Origin: Boletus sp. NGJ | Lineage: Eukaryota > Basidiomycota > Agaricomycetes > Boletales > Boletaceae | DNA: 64,000 bases | Direction of reading: 5' to 3' | Assembly (NCBI GenBank): GCA_019096195.1 | Contig: JAGTXK010000087.1 | Coordinates: 186,001-250,000 of the forward strand | In this document: positions 9,815 to 21,715 of the stretch, piece by piece | Layout of the letters: every line of letters starts with the position of its first letter | Numbering within the stretch: position 1 is the stretch's first letter | Program-made: the position numbers and the translations under genes | The notes under the pieces: model-generated | Seen by the model: only the letters and a program-made list of their open reading frames with translations | What the model was told of the DNA's origin: nothing | Database searches by the model: none

Positions 9815-12800
9815 CTAAGAATCAGGTTGACCAGCCCTGTCGCCAACATCGTTGAGCCTGGTGGTTGAGATCTTTTCAAATAAAAAGGAGATGGTCCCCC
9901 CTGGGACATCCCGTACGGATGGCAAGGGTCGCTTCTCATCCATTGCCACGATGTTCTCGAGGTCAACAGAAGACAATAACGAATCCAGTCTGGGTTGTGC
10001 CTTGGCTGGCTCGGCCTGGTCCGTGTGGTCGTCTTCCGCGAAGTAAAGGAGTCGTCGCAGGATATCATCGTGAACGTCGTATCGAGTGTGGTGTCGCAGA
10101 CAATTTATGTGAGTCCACTCCCCAAGCGCGGCGAGCTCGGTCCTCTTCTTTCGAAGCTCCTGACGGTCAAGTCAATTTTTTTTACCAGTCACAATGAAAC
10201 TTAGTCACCATTTTCTCGGCTTTGCCGAGTTGGATTGGGTCGATCTGAGATGCGTTGACAAATCCTCGTCCAGGATAGTCGTCATCCCCCTCTTCGGCTA
10301 CTTCCTCCAGTTTGGTACTCGCATCTACAGTGTGAGCACCCCGACTATCACATTCACAACCCAAAAGGTCGTGAGTGTTGCAAGGCGTGTCGAGTTGAAT
10401 GCGGAAGATATCACGAAGCTAAACTTGAATTGAACTCATCGTTTGGTTTGATCAGATTTTCACTCACATCTCTCCGGGTGAAGGAATCCGCTTTGGATCC
10501 GGCAGTTTCCTGAGTGAAGATTTAGCATGCCAGAACACCAAGAGTAATTGTCTTACATTTCCCATGAGGGCTAGAAGGACGGACGAAATCAGTAAACACA
10601 CGATCAGATGGGTGATGCCACTGACAATTGCTCAACCCGATCTTGGTGACCTGTCGTTGGAAGATTTTCTCTGTGCACAGACTGTGAGACACTAGCCATG
10701 GAACATTGTGTATACTCGCCATCAATGGTCCCAGCTGTCAAGAATCGGTATATGAAAACTGGCCGTTTTTGGCCATCGCTGTATCATGGAATGAGGATCA
10801 AACCGAGGAGCGAGACTCGAGCCAACAGACCGATGGATTCGTGCCATTGATTGTAGGTCATGGCTGGAAGCAAAATATGAGAGATGCTCGAAACGTTAGA
10901 AAGCAGCAACACACCTTGGATTCCAATCAGAGTCAATGAGGCACAGGCGGGAGGCACCGATAAGATTCAGTCCAACACCACCCGCCTTGGAACTCAGCAA
11001 GAACAGGACTGTGGATCATGTCAGGTGACATTATTGCTTGTCGGTAAAGAAAACAGACAATAGCTCTGTTGAGAGGACTTGTTGAATGCATTGACATATT
11101 CTTGTCTTTTTGCGGCCGGTGTTTGCCTGGAACTATGTGTCATGAAGTCTCCAATCGCAACTTGCTTTGCACCCACCCGTCTAAACGCAAATAAGTATAG
11201 GATTTCTTCTTGCAGAAAGCTTCGAGAATGTTGAGAGTGGATGTGTAGTGAGACACCAAGATACATTTCTCTTCCGTGTGCTGCTTATTGCTCAACTTCT
11301 AGCTAAACATAGAACATTCAATTTGGCGTACCTGTCGAAGTGTTTTAAGCAGGCTCGCTAGCGCGGTCAGTTTGCCTTCAATCTGTGTCATTTTCCCGTA
11401 TCGTACAAGTCAAAATACGATTACCACTGAGAGAAAAGTCTTCAATCTGGGCTCGCTCCGGGAGGATTTTCACCGCTTCCGCGACGCCTGGACGTATCTT
11501 GTGCTCCCCTTTGGACATTTTGGCTTTATCAAGTTGAGCTTTTAGTAGGACCGGGCTATTGCTGACTTTTGTCAACGTCCCAATAAGAGCAAGAGACTCA
11601 GCAGTCGACCCCTCAATTATGGTGTCCAGCTTCTCTGGTTTAAGTATTATAGCAAACATAGAGAGCTGCAACTTCGATGGAGTCACAAACACAACATATT
11701 CGTCTGCGATACCATTCAACAAAACGTAATATGAGATTGTGGGGACTGACGTTTGGGTGGCAAATAGCTTTTCAAAATTGTCGCCTCACGTCGCAGCACG
11801 AAACTCCTTGCGATGGCGGATAACTAGTTATGCCACGTAAAATCGGTCGGAAGTATACACTACATCGAACGTACCTGAGTCGACCGCGCTTCCCCGATCT
11901 CGAGTTCCTTCGCACTACGGTCAGGCGCCCTGCTCTTCAGGATAGGAACTTCGTACACCCGTCGAAATGTATTGTAATCATCTAGATCAGGGTCAATCAA
12001 TCCAGCAGTACTTTGGATAAAGTGTAATAGCTACCAAGTAGACCAGGGTTACAGAAATCGGCCTATAAATCACGCCTTTGCGTATGCGGTGAAAACAAGT
12101 GCCTTGCTGGAAGAAGCTTACCATTGCATGAAACTCGCTCAAGTCGTTCTGGATGGGCGTCCCGGAGAGGATTATCCTCCTAGGCGTACGAAGTGCCTTG
12201 AACATCGTAGATGTCTTATTGTTCGCAGACTTTAACCTATGTCCTGTTATGTTTCAGGATGAAAAAAGAGACGTACGAGTGGTGATTTTACAAACCTTCA
12301 TCGCAAATTATTAGGCCAATTGGAGGACTGATCGTCAAGGCTTCAGATATCTGACCACAGGAAAGTTACTTCTTCACTCACTTGCAATATGTGAGGTCAT
12401 TTCTACCGAAGTGTTAGACAAAGTAGCATACCAGGAAGTTGCTTGCCACTCACATGACACTCCTTAATTTCTCGTAACCGATCACTAAGACCTGATGAAC
12501 TCGTCTGGGAAAGACATTTATAAGAATCCAAAGAAGTTCCGCTCAATGCGTGCTTTGCATACGAGTTCAAGAACTGCTTGATTTGGGATTTATCTTTGTC
12601 GCCGGCCAAAACACCGACGCGGTCACGACCCAACCTAGCTCGCAGATGTAGTCATCTAGAAGCAGTCTTGCCCACCTCAGACTCACCATTTGCGGAACTC
12701 GGCGCGCCAATTCTGAAACGGAACTCAGTATGTGTTGTGCGCTTCCATTGCCCGAGCTCACATTAATTAGTGACACTGGGCAAACAACCAGCGCCTTTCC

Positions 12801-14626
12801 GATGACACCCGATCCACCGCCATAAGGGTTTTGTTCTGCGCCAGCGTCAATACCCGAAAATGATTTAGGTACTGCCTTACTGAGGAGCGTCCAAACTAGT
12901 GCAATGGTCTATCTCTAATCAGTTAGGGAAAGTTGAAAGGGACACGATACATGCCTGCAACGTCTTCCCGAGACCCCTGGATGTCACATAAGTCAACATT
13001 TATCAAGAGTCACGATGGAAAACAAGTGACATCTCATCTGCAAGGATGCAACCCTGACCCTCGTGCTTTCGTAAACCCATGACGCACTCGTACAAGAAGC
13101 AGAGACCTAAAAATGAGTACATGTAATTAAAACCCCCTTGTCCGAAAAAAAAAAGTAACCTTCAATCTGGTGAGGTCGTAAATGCTTTGCAATGATAGGA
13201 TCAAGGACAACGGGAATGATAGGCAGGCTTCTAGTGTGCACGTGTTAGTTCTGATGCAAGCATGAGGTGGATAATGGTACTTTTTGTTGAATTTTTCTGC
13301 GTGCTCTTCAGTTGGCGCCTTCATGACCACCGCGCCGTCAGCGTCCGGATCGTGCCTAAACTCAGGGTTGATGAAAGTTTTTTCACAATGCAGAATGCTC
13401 ACAAGGGACCATTTTGCCCTTTCTTAGGAAGTTGGCCGTAGAAAGAGGCGGGCGGGACAAAGTTTTTTGGGACTGGCGCTTGGAAAATGTTTTCCTTCTT
13501 CGACGAGCAGTCCTGTCGTGCGGCGATTGTGGGGGTTGGCGGCGATCTGTCCCAACTAACATCATCAGGATCACTTGCTTCCTCTTCGACACCAGTAATT
13601 GACGGCAATTGCGAAGGCGAAATAGGTGAATCTAGCGAGATCTCCTTATTTCCGGCGTAAAATCGATATCCACTTTGGAGCGGGAGACCGTCCCAGTCTT
13701 TACGTCCGATTCTTGTGATTCCGGGCATGCGTTCAGTGCGGGAAACAGTGGGAAGTAAAGTCCGAACATTTTACCCTTCTCAGAAATCACAGTCAACTGA
13801 TTTCCGTTCTGCTGGACAAATGCATCGCCATCCCATGTCTTGTGTTTTTTGGCTTGGGGCCGGCGCCTAGATTGCTATTGCCGATGTGACCATCTAAATA
13901 TGTCATATGCGTACCAATTTGCCGTCCACCATGACTCTGATCCTCGAGGCTTTTGTGCCGGTATATTGGACTGACCGAGTAAACTGACAGGTTGCAGGTC
14001 TACCACCTTCCTCGTGGGTGTCTTATAAGGAGTGGCAAGATTTGAAGGTTTCAGCGGAACAGATTGTTTCTGACTAGTTGACGTGGAGGGGACAGTGGCG
14101 TTCAGTGAGATTACCTTGGAGCCACGACCGAAACATTTCCCAGATAAATAGTCCGCCCTTGAAATAGAATGATCAATCCCAACTTCTTTCCCACCGAATG
14201 CATACTCTCCGCCTTCCTCTGCTCCGGGGGCGTTCAGAAAGCCGGCGCCAATGCTGCAACATGCCACATTCAGCCGAGTGTCATAACGATAGAAAGAGGC
14301 CGCATACAATTTGCCTTCTAGATCGTACATGGTCCCTTTTGCACCATTCAACACGAGAACCGCGTCACCATCCCACGTCTTGTGTTTCTTGTATTGAGGC
14401 GTCCGCCTGTTAACAATGGATTCAGGCAGGCGTGTAAAAACCGTTATTAATGATGTCGGAAATGAACATACCATTGTATCATCCAGTACGTTTCCTTGGA
14501 GCTTCCACTAGCACGCTCAGCTGCACCGCGATCACCAGGACTTTCGAATGTGAGTCTCTTCCGACTGGTTTGATCCACTGGTTGCTTTCGCTTCTCTCCG
14601 ACAACAGGAGACTGGAACGAGGGCAT
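9815..14626 (-). CDS. RDH54: RDH54/TID1-like Rad54-family DNA translocase
   Basis: An Snf2-family ATPase that, by family, works with Rad51/Dmc1 to remodel recombination intermediates in the nucleus. I could follow the frame through many short introns, about 900 residues in all. It starts at ATG 14626 ([14 protein letters not shown]) and has two N-terminal DUF2439-type segments, each with [10 protein letters not shown] (one spliced after WMIQW, one after NWRRPQA). Then come [15 protein letters not shown], motif [35 protein letters not shown], the Rdh54-like TPSKLQL...STAESLALI, helicase motifs V-VI ([31 protein letters not shown]), TAGTIDEKIFQRQ, the [10 protein letters not shown] region, and a C terminus like yeast Rdh54 ([12 protein letters not shown] ... 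ISFLFEK) with stop at 9815-9817. All core motifs are intact. One exon ends with GCGAGT, which suggests a GC-AG intron. The order of domains and the tail favour RDH54 over RAD54. Confidence 0.88.
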
Positions 14627-14927
14627 TGAAGTCGTGGAACGAGAGATACGCGTCTGCCACTGGTTTCTGGGATCTTAATCCCAAGTAAAAAAAACAAGGA
14701 CGCGTCACGACGAATTTCCAAGAAATTCCTCATTCGACGCGTCTGTGGCACCAAACACGGCCATTGCCGAAGTACCAACTCAAGTGTTTAAAAAATACAT
14801 AGTAGAGTGCATCGATGGCATCGCATGCACGAGCTCTCTAATTGTCACAAGTAAACATGCTCGCAGTCAGCGGACCATCTTCTCTAACGATCCAATGGTC
14901 GCCTATAACTAAACGCAGGACTTGTCC

Positions 14928-17577
14928 TCACAGACTGCCATACACGGGCTTTCCGTCGATGAAAGTCGCTTGTACTCGCGTTTTAAGGATTTGGTCCGTG
15001 GAAACCGTCATGATATCTTGGGAGAGAACGACAAAGTCTGCACGCTTTCCAGGAGTGATCGATCCCAGTGTGTCTTCCATGAAGGAAGCATAAGCGGCGT
15101 CGATAGTCATACCTATCAGCTCCAGCCGTGAGACGCCCTAGCAGCAGGTAAGAGACACCACAAACGCACCTCGTAAAGCCTGTACACGACTCAGACATTG
15201 CTCTGGGAACCTGATCATCGATTAGGTCCCATGTCTGCGCATTCCCGTTTGGTATAACCACTTACCAACCGGAGGGCCCTTTGGGAGAAACACCGTCAGC
15301 AGATAACCTCGTCACAGCTGCATAGAAACCAGAGAGCGGGTTCATATCTTCCACTGGAAAGTCGGAGCCGAGGGCAAGCCGGGCACCATGCTCTAGAAGA
15401 GAGCGAAAGGCATACAAACCTTTCACTCGCTCAGGTCCCTGCGGCGGATATAGTCAATAAGGATTGACAATACCCACCATTTATACGCACGAGACGACCT
15501 TCAGCATACCACATATCACTGATGCTGTACAATAAAGGGATCAAGGCATGTTACAGGGAGTAGAAAAGAAGGAGATGACGCACGCATGAGTGGGTTGTAC
15601 ACTTGCGATTACTTCGACGCAGAAAAGCTTTTAGACGTGTTTGCTCTAGAGTCGAGACAATGCTGACGCACCACCTAGCTTGCCTACACGAATCATGTCT
15701 TCCTCTCTTAGTATCTGAGCATGCTCGAGGCGAGGTCTCAGCGCTGTAACATTGACATCCCTGAGACCAGCCTCGAAAGTATCTAGTACTATACTATTCG
15801 CATAGTCGCCAATAGCGTGAACATTCTGAATTGAGATATTATGAGGTAGACACATCAAGTTTGGGAAGATGCTCACAACTTGCCACCCATCTTTCAAAAA
15901 CCGAGGGACGACTTCATGTAACACTTCTTCATCCAGACGCATAAATCCCTTCGTTCTAGGATTGTCGTGATAAGGCTCATACAACTAGCGTTCAACTGTC
16001 GTTAGGAAATGCCTCGCAAACGATCCTGCATGCGTAACTTACTGCTGCCCCACCAGATCTCAAAGCACCTACAACCAAGTGATATCAATTGATGTATTTA
16101 GTAAATAAAACAGCCTTGTTACCATCCGCGAAGATTTTGACGCTTCTAGCATTAAGGCGACCGTTCCCCGCATTGATGATAGGCTTTGAAATATTTCCCC
16201 AATAGGGATCGACCTCGTCGAAGTAACGCATTCCGTAGATTCGAATCTGAATGGAAGATGACGATAAGATGGATGGGAAGTTGATACCATACTTACGGGA
16301 AGTAAACCTTCAGCTGCTTGTCTTTTCATTGCGAGTTGAGCCTCCGGCTATTAAACCGTATTGTAATCTTACCTCTCGAAAAATTCGAGTGATACGGGTC
16401 GGAGACCAGCGTCATGTATAGATGTTAAACCCAAGGACAAGGCATCCTTCGCAGTTATTTCGAAACGTCTACGAAGGTCGTCTTCTGTCGAAATAGGTCT
16501 CTTCGCCAATTGCTGTGCATTGTCAAGCAGTACACCTTGCGGGATGTGAGACTAGGCATCGTGCATGCTGTTAGCGGATCCGACGAACCAGTTGGATTTC
16601 CAAGTGCATCGCGAACCACGATGCCTCCTTCCACATCTTCTGGTAAAGGACCACTCCATTGAAGCACCGTCTTGGATACCCACAATGCGTGACCATCCTT
16701 GCTTTGGAGCACTACCGGCCTCCCACGAATGACTGGATCCTCGTCGAGAATGTCCTTTGCGAACCACGGGAATGTAGCGTATGCCTACAGACGTGGAGAC
16801 GAAGGACAATAAAGGACACATACCGCGGTAGGCCACTCTTCCACCGGCCAGGAAGTGTGGTCCCATCCCCAACCTTCTATGAACTTGGATGTATTGTGAT
16901 AGATATCCGGATGCTCCATGATATAATCTCTAACAAGCGCAATGGTTTCTACGGAAAAAAAAAAAAAAAAAAAAAAGATGGTGAATGATGGAAACACAAC
17001 TTGATAATCAAAACTTACGATTAATGGACTCGCCACCTTCTAAGGGAAGTTGTTGATTGGCACCATACTCTAGTATGTGCGCATGAGAGTCTACACAGCA
17101 TTTTTACTTTGGGTGTTGTCTAAAGTGGCACTGGACTGACCACTCAGTCCAGGTACCACGATCGATTGGTCGTCGACGTATCGAACTCGGAGCGTCGAAG
17201 CAGACCAACGAGCGGAGACATCGTCTGGTATAGCATGAGTTGGTCCAGATATACAAATCACCAGACAAGAGGGCACCTAGAGAGCCAGTATCGACGATGA
17301 ACTCATCTTGAATGACCAAACACTGGACAGTGGGATTGGCATCATCGACAGTATAAATCCTTGCACCGGAGCGCGAGCAAATGGCGTAACGGTTGAGAGA
17401 AGTCAGTGGTACTTGTGTGTAGAACCAGAAAAATGCAGACACTGAAAGACACGAGACAACGAGGACCATCTTGAGAGCAACGGAAGTGCTCGGGAGGACG
17501 CTCTGCGTCGCATCGTTGTTAGTCTGGGTCCTCTTTTGAATGGAGTCTGCGACATTCCGTCGGCGTAGCTCAGACAT
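14928..17577 (-). CDS. Membrane-anchored amidohydrolase (YtcJ-like, Amidohydro_3)
   Basis: A multi-exon metal-dependent hydrolase of the amidohydrolase-3 family. The N-terminal exon (ATG 17577) has a basic leader and then one hydrophobic segment (residues ~38-55, [17 protein letters not shown]), so the enzyme is predicted to be anchored with the catalytic domain outside the cytosol. Following exons give the strand set [16 protein letters not shown], the metal motif [10 protein letters not shown] (formed across an intron), GWGWDHTSW, a [12 protein letters not shown] block, [10 protein letters not shown] and PRLEHAQIL, and finish with [14 protein letters not shown] and stop at 14928. These are the expected family landmarks in order. 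The physiological substrate is unknown: family members act on formamides, N-acyl compounds and similar. An intron contains an uninterrupted T22 (coding strand). The gene is divergent from the HRD1 gene across 430 bp. Confidence 0.86.
16955..16976. repeat. A22 homopolymer inside an amidohydrolase intron
   Basis: Twenty-two A on the plus strand are T22 on the coding strand and precede a CCGTAG acceptor, so it acts as a polypyrimidine tract. It is not flanked by direct repeats, so I do not read it as a retroposed tail. Confidence 0.85.
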
Positions 17578-18008
17578 TTTTTATTTGTGGTACTGGTGGG
17601 CGTCAACGAAACAGGGCTGAGAACGTACGGGCGCTGGCGATAAAAGACAATGGGCTGGGCTGGGTGCCTGAGCAGCAGGTTTTATAGTCAAATATTCTGT
17701 CACGCGCTTGCTGAAGGCGTGTCAATGTATGTGAGCAGAACTGCATGCATGATGGAGAAACCTAAACGGAGTTTTAAGGCGGCAGATGCAGTTCTGAGTT
17801 CTGAGTCCGCGCTGAGAATATGATGACCGTGGTCTCCGGGCATGAGTTTGGCGCTAGAAACGTCTGAGTAAGTACATCATTAATGCAGGTGCCAGAATGG
17901 CGTTTCCACACAAAGACGTGAGAATTGCGTGACACGTTGACACCGCGTATACTCGAAACAGTAGGGAAAGCAATTCAACTTTTACTAGTAACTTATTCCT
18001 CGTCCACC
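17578..18008. promoter_or_regulatory. Divergent promoter region, amidohydrolase / HRD1
   Basis: 430 bp between two start codons on opposite strands. No specific element can be assigned by eye; the role is inferred from geometry. Confidence 0.45.
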
Positions 18009-20650
18009 ATGCCATGGATTGATGCACTCCGGGCAAGAGAGAATAGTTTCTTTGCTTCTCTGAGCTCGCACAAGGTGCTACTCTATGCCACAATATCCTC
18101 CATTGCTGTCTCTGCCACGATCGCGAGTGCCCTTAGGAGCCATAGCAATTTCTACTCTCTTGCTATCCACCTCTCAAAGAGCAATCGCAGTGTTTTGGTC
18201 AGCTTCCATTTTCAACCTACAATGCTCCCTCCATCTCAACCTCCGCCAGATCCTCGCCAATTTCGGGCTCCTGGTTGCACTGCTATGTGCTCAGTGCGCC
18301 CTGCGTATATTCTTTGGTTCCCTCCGACCTCAGGAAATTGAGGTATGCCCCTACGTCATGCTATCAATTAATTCAATATATCTAATGACTGATGCAGCGT
18401 CTTTATGATCGTCTCTGGTTCTTCGTGACCGAGTCACTCCTTGCGTTTACTATTTTCCGAGATGATTTCGATATCCCGTTCCTTCTCATGTTCGGGTTCT
18501 TGCTTTTTGTCAAATCTTTCCACTGGCTGGCTTCTGACCGTATTGAATGGGTGCGTTGTTCGCCCCCTAATAATTTGAATTCATTCCCAGACGGCTGTTT
18601 CGTGGCAGATGGATCAGCGTCCGTATCCTGGACCGCCAATATTATTTCATATTCGGATGACCACTTTGTTCACTATTCTTTGGGTCATTGATTTGTTCAT
18701 GTTCGCATTCGCCGTCGACAGCACAACCAAGAATGGTGTTGGTGGGATGATGATGTTTGCGAATGAAGTAGGTATGCACAACACTTGCAACGAATTTTTT
18801 ATCAATAAATCCAACAGTACGCTATCCTCATGGCTAGTGCTATGAACGTAATAGCCAAGTATCTGATTTGTGTCATTGATCTTCGCCGCGCGCAACAGAG
18901 AGGCGGTGAGAATGCTCCTCCCTGGCAGAACAAGAGTATGTGGATCTTTTATGTTGAGCTGGTGACTGGTATGTCGACCTTTGCACTGCACTCGCTCCGT
19001 CTCAACTTCTGGCTGACCGACTCAGACTTCCTCAAGCTCATAACGTATCTTCTGTTCTTCTTGTTTATCGTGGCCCTGTACGGATTGCCACTAAACATCA
19101 TCAGGGACGTATACCTCACTGGACGTTCGTTTGTTACGAGACTTCGCGCATTGATCCGATACCGCGCAGCTACCCGTAATATGGATGAACGATATCCAGA
19201 CGCAACGGAGCAGGAGATGTCCGCCTTGACGGATCGCACGTGCATCATTTGCCGTGAGGAGATGTATTATCAAGGAAGACCCGGAGGCGCCCAACCAGAG
19301 ACACAACCTTCACCCGATGGACCAAACATGTCTCCAAAAAAGCTACCTTGTGGACATATCTTTCACTTCTATTGCTTGCGTTCATGGCTCGAGCGCCAAC
19401 AAAATTGCCCAACATGGTAAGCCCTCTGCTGATACATTGTTGTTTTTCCAATCAATGTTGATTGGGTGTTTTATAGCCGACAAAGCGTCCTTGACAATCT
19501 CCCACAGAATCAGCAACGCCAACCCCAAGCTGCGCGACCACAACCGCAGGTTGGAGCTCGCCAGCCTCCAAACATATTTGGATTTCGTCAGGCCGGCGTT
19601 CAACAGCAACCAGAAAATGATGCCCTTGCTCGAGTCTTTGGGAGATTTGCGCGCAATGCCGCTCAGCCACCACAGGCGGCTGCTGGTCAGCACCCTCAAG
19701 CACACGGGCCGCAGAATACAGGCACTCAGGGTTGGGTTCCTGGTCCAACGCCAGGTGTAGTCATTCAATATAATATCCAATACCAAGGTCAGCCACCCCA
19801 TGGCCGAGTGCCCCAATCCTCGCAGCCTGTACCGCCGTTCAGTGGGTTCGTCGGGCCCAATCAGGACTGGCGTCCATGGGATTTCGATGAACGATGGCTT
19901 AACCGTAGAGGTGCACCAGCTGCCCGGCAACCTTCTACCAGTGGGAGTAGGCAAGTACCCACATCACAGGCACAGCCTCAGGACGCTTCACAAACACCAG
20001 CTGAGGCTGCCGCTCACGCTGCCTTGAGGCGCTTCGGTGGCGGCTCGAGTACTCCCGCGAGATTCCCGTCACGTTCTGAAACCGTACCTGTCGCTTCGAG
20101 CTCCAATGATACATCGACATGGAAGGTTCCGTGTTTGATACCGTTAGATGGTAGCCAAGCAACGGAGAGTCTGCGCGCTCCGTCTCAGCCGGCAGTACTT
20201 GATCTACATCCTTCCTCGCCTACAGCTCCTCCTGTGCAAGCAGCAGGCTCCAGCTTGTCCCCTGCCAGCTCTCAAGCCACCAGCCCACAGTCACACGACC
20301 GGAGTAGTAATCACGTAACAGATGCCCAATTGGCACTCCTGGATCGGAACACACGAGAAGCGATTGACGAACGAATACGAATCTTGCAAGGCGTGTCGAA
20401 TACAATAACCCGTTGTATGGAAGACCTCGTCAAGGTGAGAAGCGCTCTCCCCGCGCCTCTGTCTACGGCACCACCACAGTCCCCTCCGGATGTCACGACA
20501 AGTGATGTTCAGTGTATGTCGTATCTCGCGATGAAACATAAATCGTTGAACTGATTTGTTCTTTCAGCAAATAGAGGTCCTCAGCCAGTCACGACTACAT
20601 GTTCCGAGGCTGAAGCATCGACTAACCAATACTCTGGGGAACCATCATAG
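18009..20650 (+). CDS. HRD1: HRD1/synoviolin-like ER membrane RING E3 ubiquitin ligase
   Basis: By family this is the membrane ubiquitin ligase and retrotranslocation core of ER-associated degradation. Exons assemble cleanly: MPWIDALRARENSFF at ATG 18009, a hydrophobic multi-pass region with Hrd1 landmarks (SNRSVLILANFGLL, RLYDRLWFFVTESLLAFT, LMFGFLLFVKSFHWL, MDQRPYPGPPILFHIR, YAILMASAMNVIAKY, FYGLPLN-like YGLPLNIIRD), then a RING-H2 finger from TCIICREEM to LPCGHIFHFYC and ERQQNCPTC, split by an intron just before the last cysteine. A long Gln/Pro-rich cytosolic tail follows, ending with a helical segment (LALLDRNTREAIDERI). A last small exon gives stop TAG at 20648-20650. All RING ligands are present. 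The gene converges with AIM41, with stops only 94 bp apart. Confidence 0.93.
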
Positions 20651-20743
20651 GATTATCGCCATGGATGTGAACAACGGAGTTCTTCGAGGCATATAAGATT
20701 TCTATGCTAGTCTTACATAAGAACATGAAGGTGATTGTTGGAT

Positions 20744-21527
20744 TCAGATATTCAACAATGCCTCAGCTCTACTTTTTACCAACTGTGGATCTACATTCGC
20801 TTTGTCAATCTTGAGATAGAATGACTTGAATATTAATCCGAGAACTTTCTTCGGATTATCGTCCCGAGGGCAACTCGAAGCGACCTCTCTGAGTATTCTG
20901 TCTATCTCTGCTTCCGAGAGCATAGGCGGTAGGAATGCAGATATAATTTCTGCTTCTCGAGCTTCCTTTTCTGCAAGGTCAGGTCGCTCGCCTTTCACGA
21001 ATTGAGAAGCGGACTCGGTCTGAAATAGCAATGTGAACAATGTGCCTGGCAAGATCGAGCAGCAACGAACACGTCGAAGGACCGCTTTGCGCAGGAGACC
21101 GATAATCACGGAAGACGAAACCTTGAAACCAGAGGACTTGTCCGAATTGTATACTTCGGAGAGCACGGACTGTATGTAGAAACGTGAATGCCCAAATTAC
21201 CACAAGACATTGCATTGCAAAGAGGAGCGTACCCTCAAGGTTGTGGATGACACCTGATCTTTATTCTACTTTGCGTATGAGATGGCACGACAGGTCATAA
21301 CAAGACAACGGAACAGAGGGGACTGCGTGCATACCTTCATAGCCTGCTTCACTCCAGCGAGGAGCTGTTCTCGTATTCCTAGCGGAGAAGTTAGCACCAA
21401 CTTGTCGGTTTCAACGTTCACGCTGAGTAGAATATTAACCTTCATTCGCGAATAGAGCGCTCGAATAGAAACGACGGCCAGCAAAAAGTAATCTAGAACT
21501 TTTTGAACATTGAGACAAGAAGTTCAT
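20744..21527 (-). CDS. AIM41: AIM41/YqeY-like mitochondrial protein (GatB/YqeY domain)
   Basis: The start exon (ATG 21527) encodes MNFLSQCSKSSRLLFAGRRF, rich in Arg/Ser/Leu without acid residues, as expected for a mitochondrial presequence. The next exon gives REQLLAGVKQAMK, and the main exon gives SVLSEVYNSDKSSG, a FVKGERPDLAEKEAREAEII stretch, SAFLPPMLSEAEIDRI and the C-terminal DPQLVKSRAEALL. These are the signatures of the YqeY family, which resembles the tail domain of GatB in the tRNA-dependent amidotransferase. Yeast Aim41 is mitochondrial with no defined reaction. Introns are short. It is head-to-head with the queuosine-salvage gene (about 190 bp between start codons), suggesting a shared promoter. 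Confidence 0.87.
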
Positions 21528-21715
21528 GGCTACTAGCAACTTGCAGTCTGCCCGAACCCGAATACGACCAGTCTCAGAGTCACCAATGACAACTGAGCTG
21601 AACCAGCCGTCCTGGACCGAGATTTTGCCCGCGATCACGTGCGGTAGGAGATAAGATTGTCTCTTCCCGGGTCAAACCATTCACGAGTCACGACGTTCGT
21701 GTTGCTACAGTCTCT
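21528..21715. promoter_or_regulatory. Short divergent promoter, AIM41 / queuosine salvage gene
   Basis: 188 bp separate two opposite start codons, so the promoter is probably bidirectional. No named element is visible. Confidence 0.5.

Noticed and set aside
10182-13728. RDH54 region as a pseudogene because of many short broken frames
   Set aside because: Each break coincides with a short intron and the frame is restored exactly at family motifs; every helicase motif is intact.
16955-16976. Poly(A) tail of a retroposed element
   Set aside because: It lies inside a working intron next to the acceptor and has no target-site repeats or element body.
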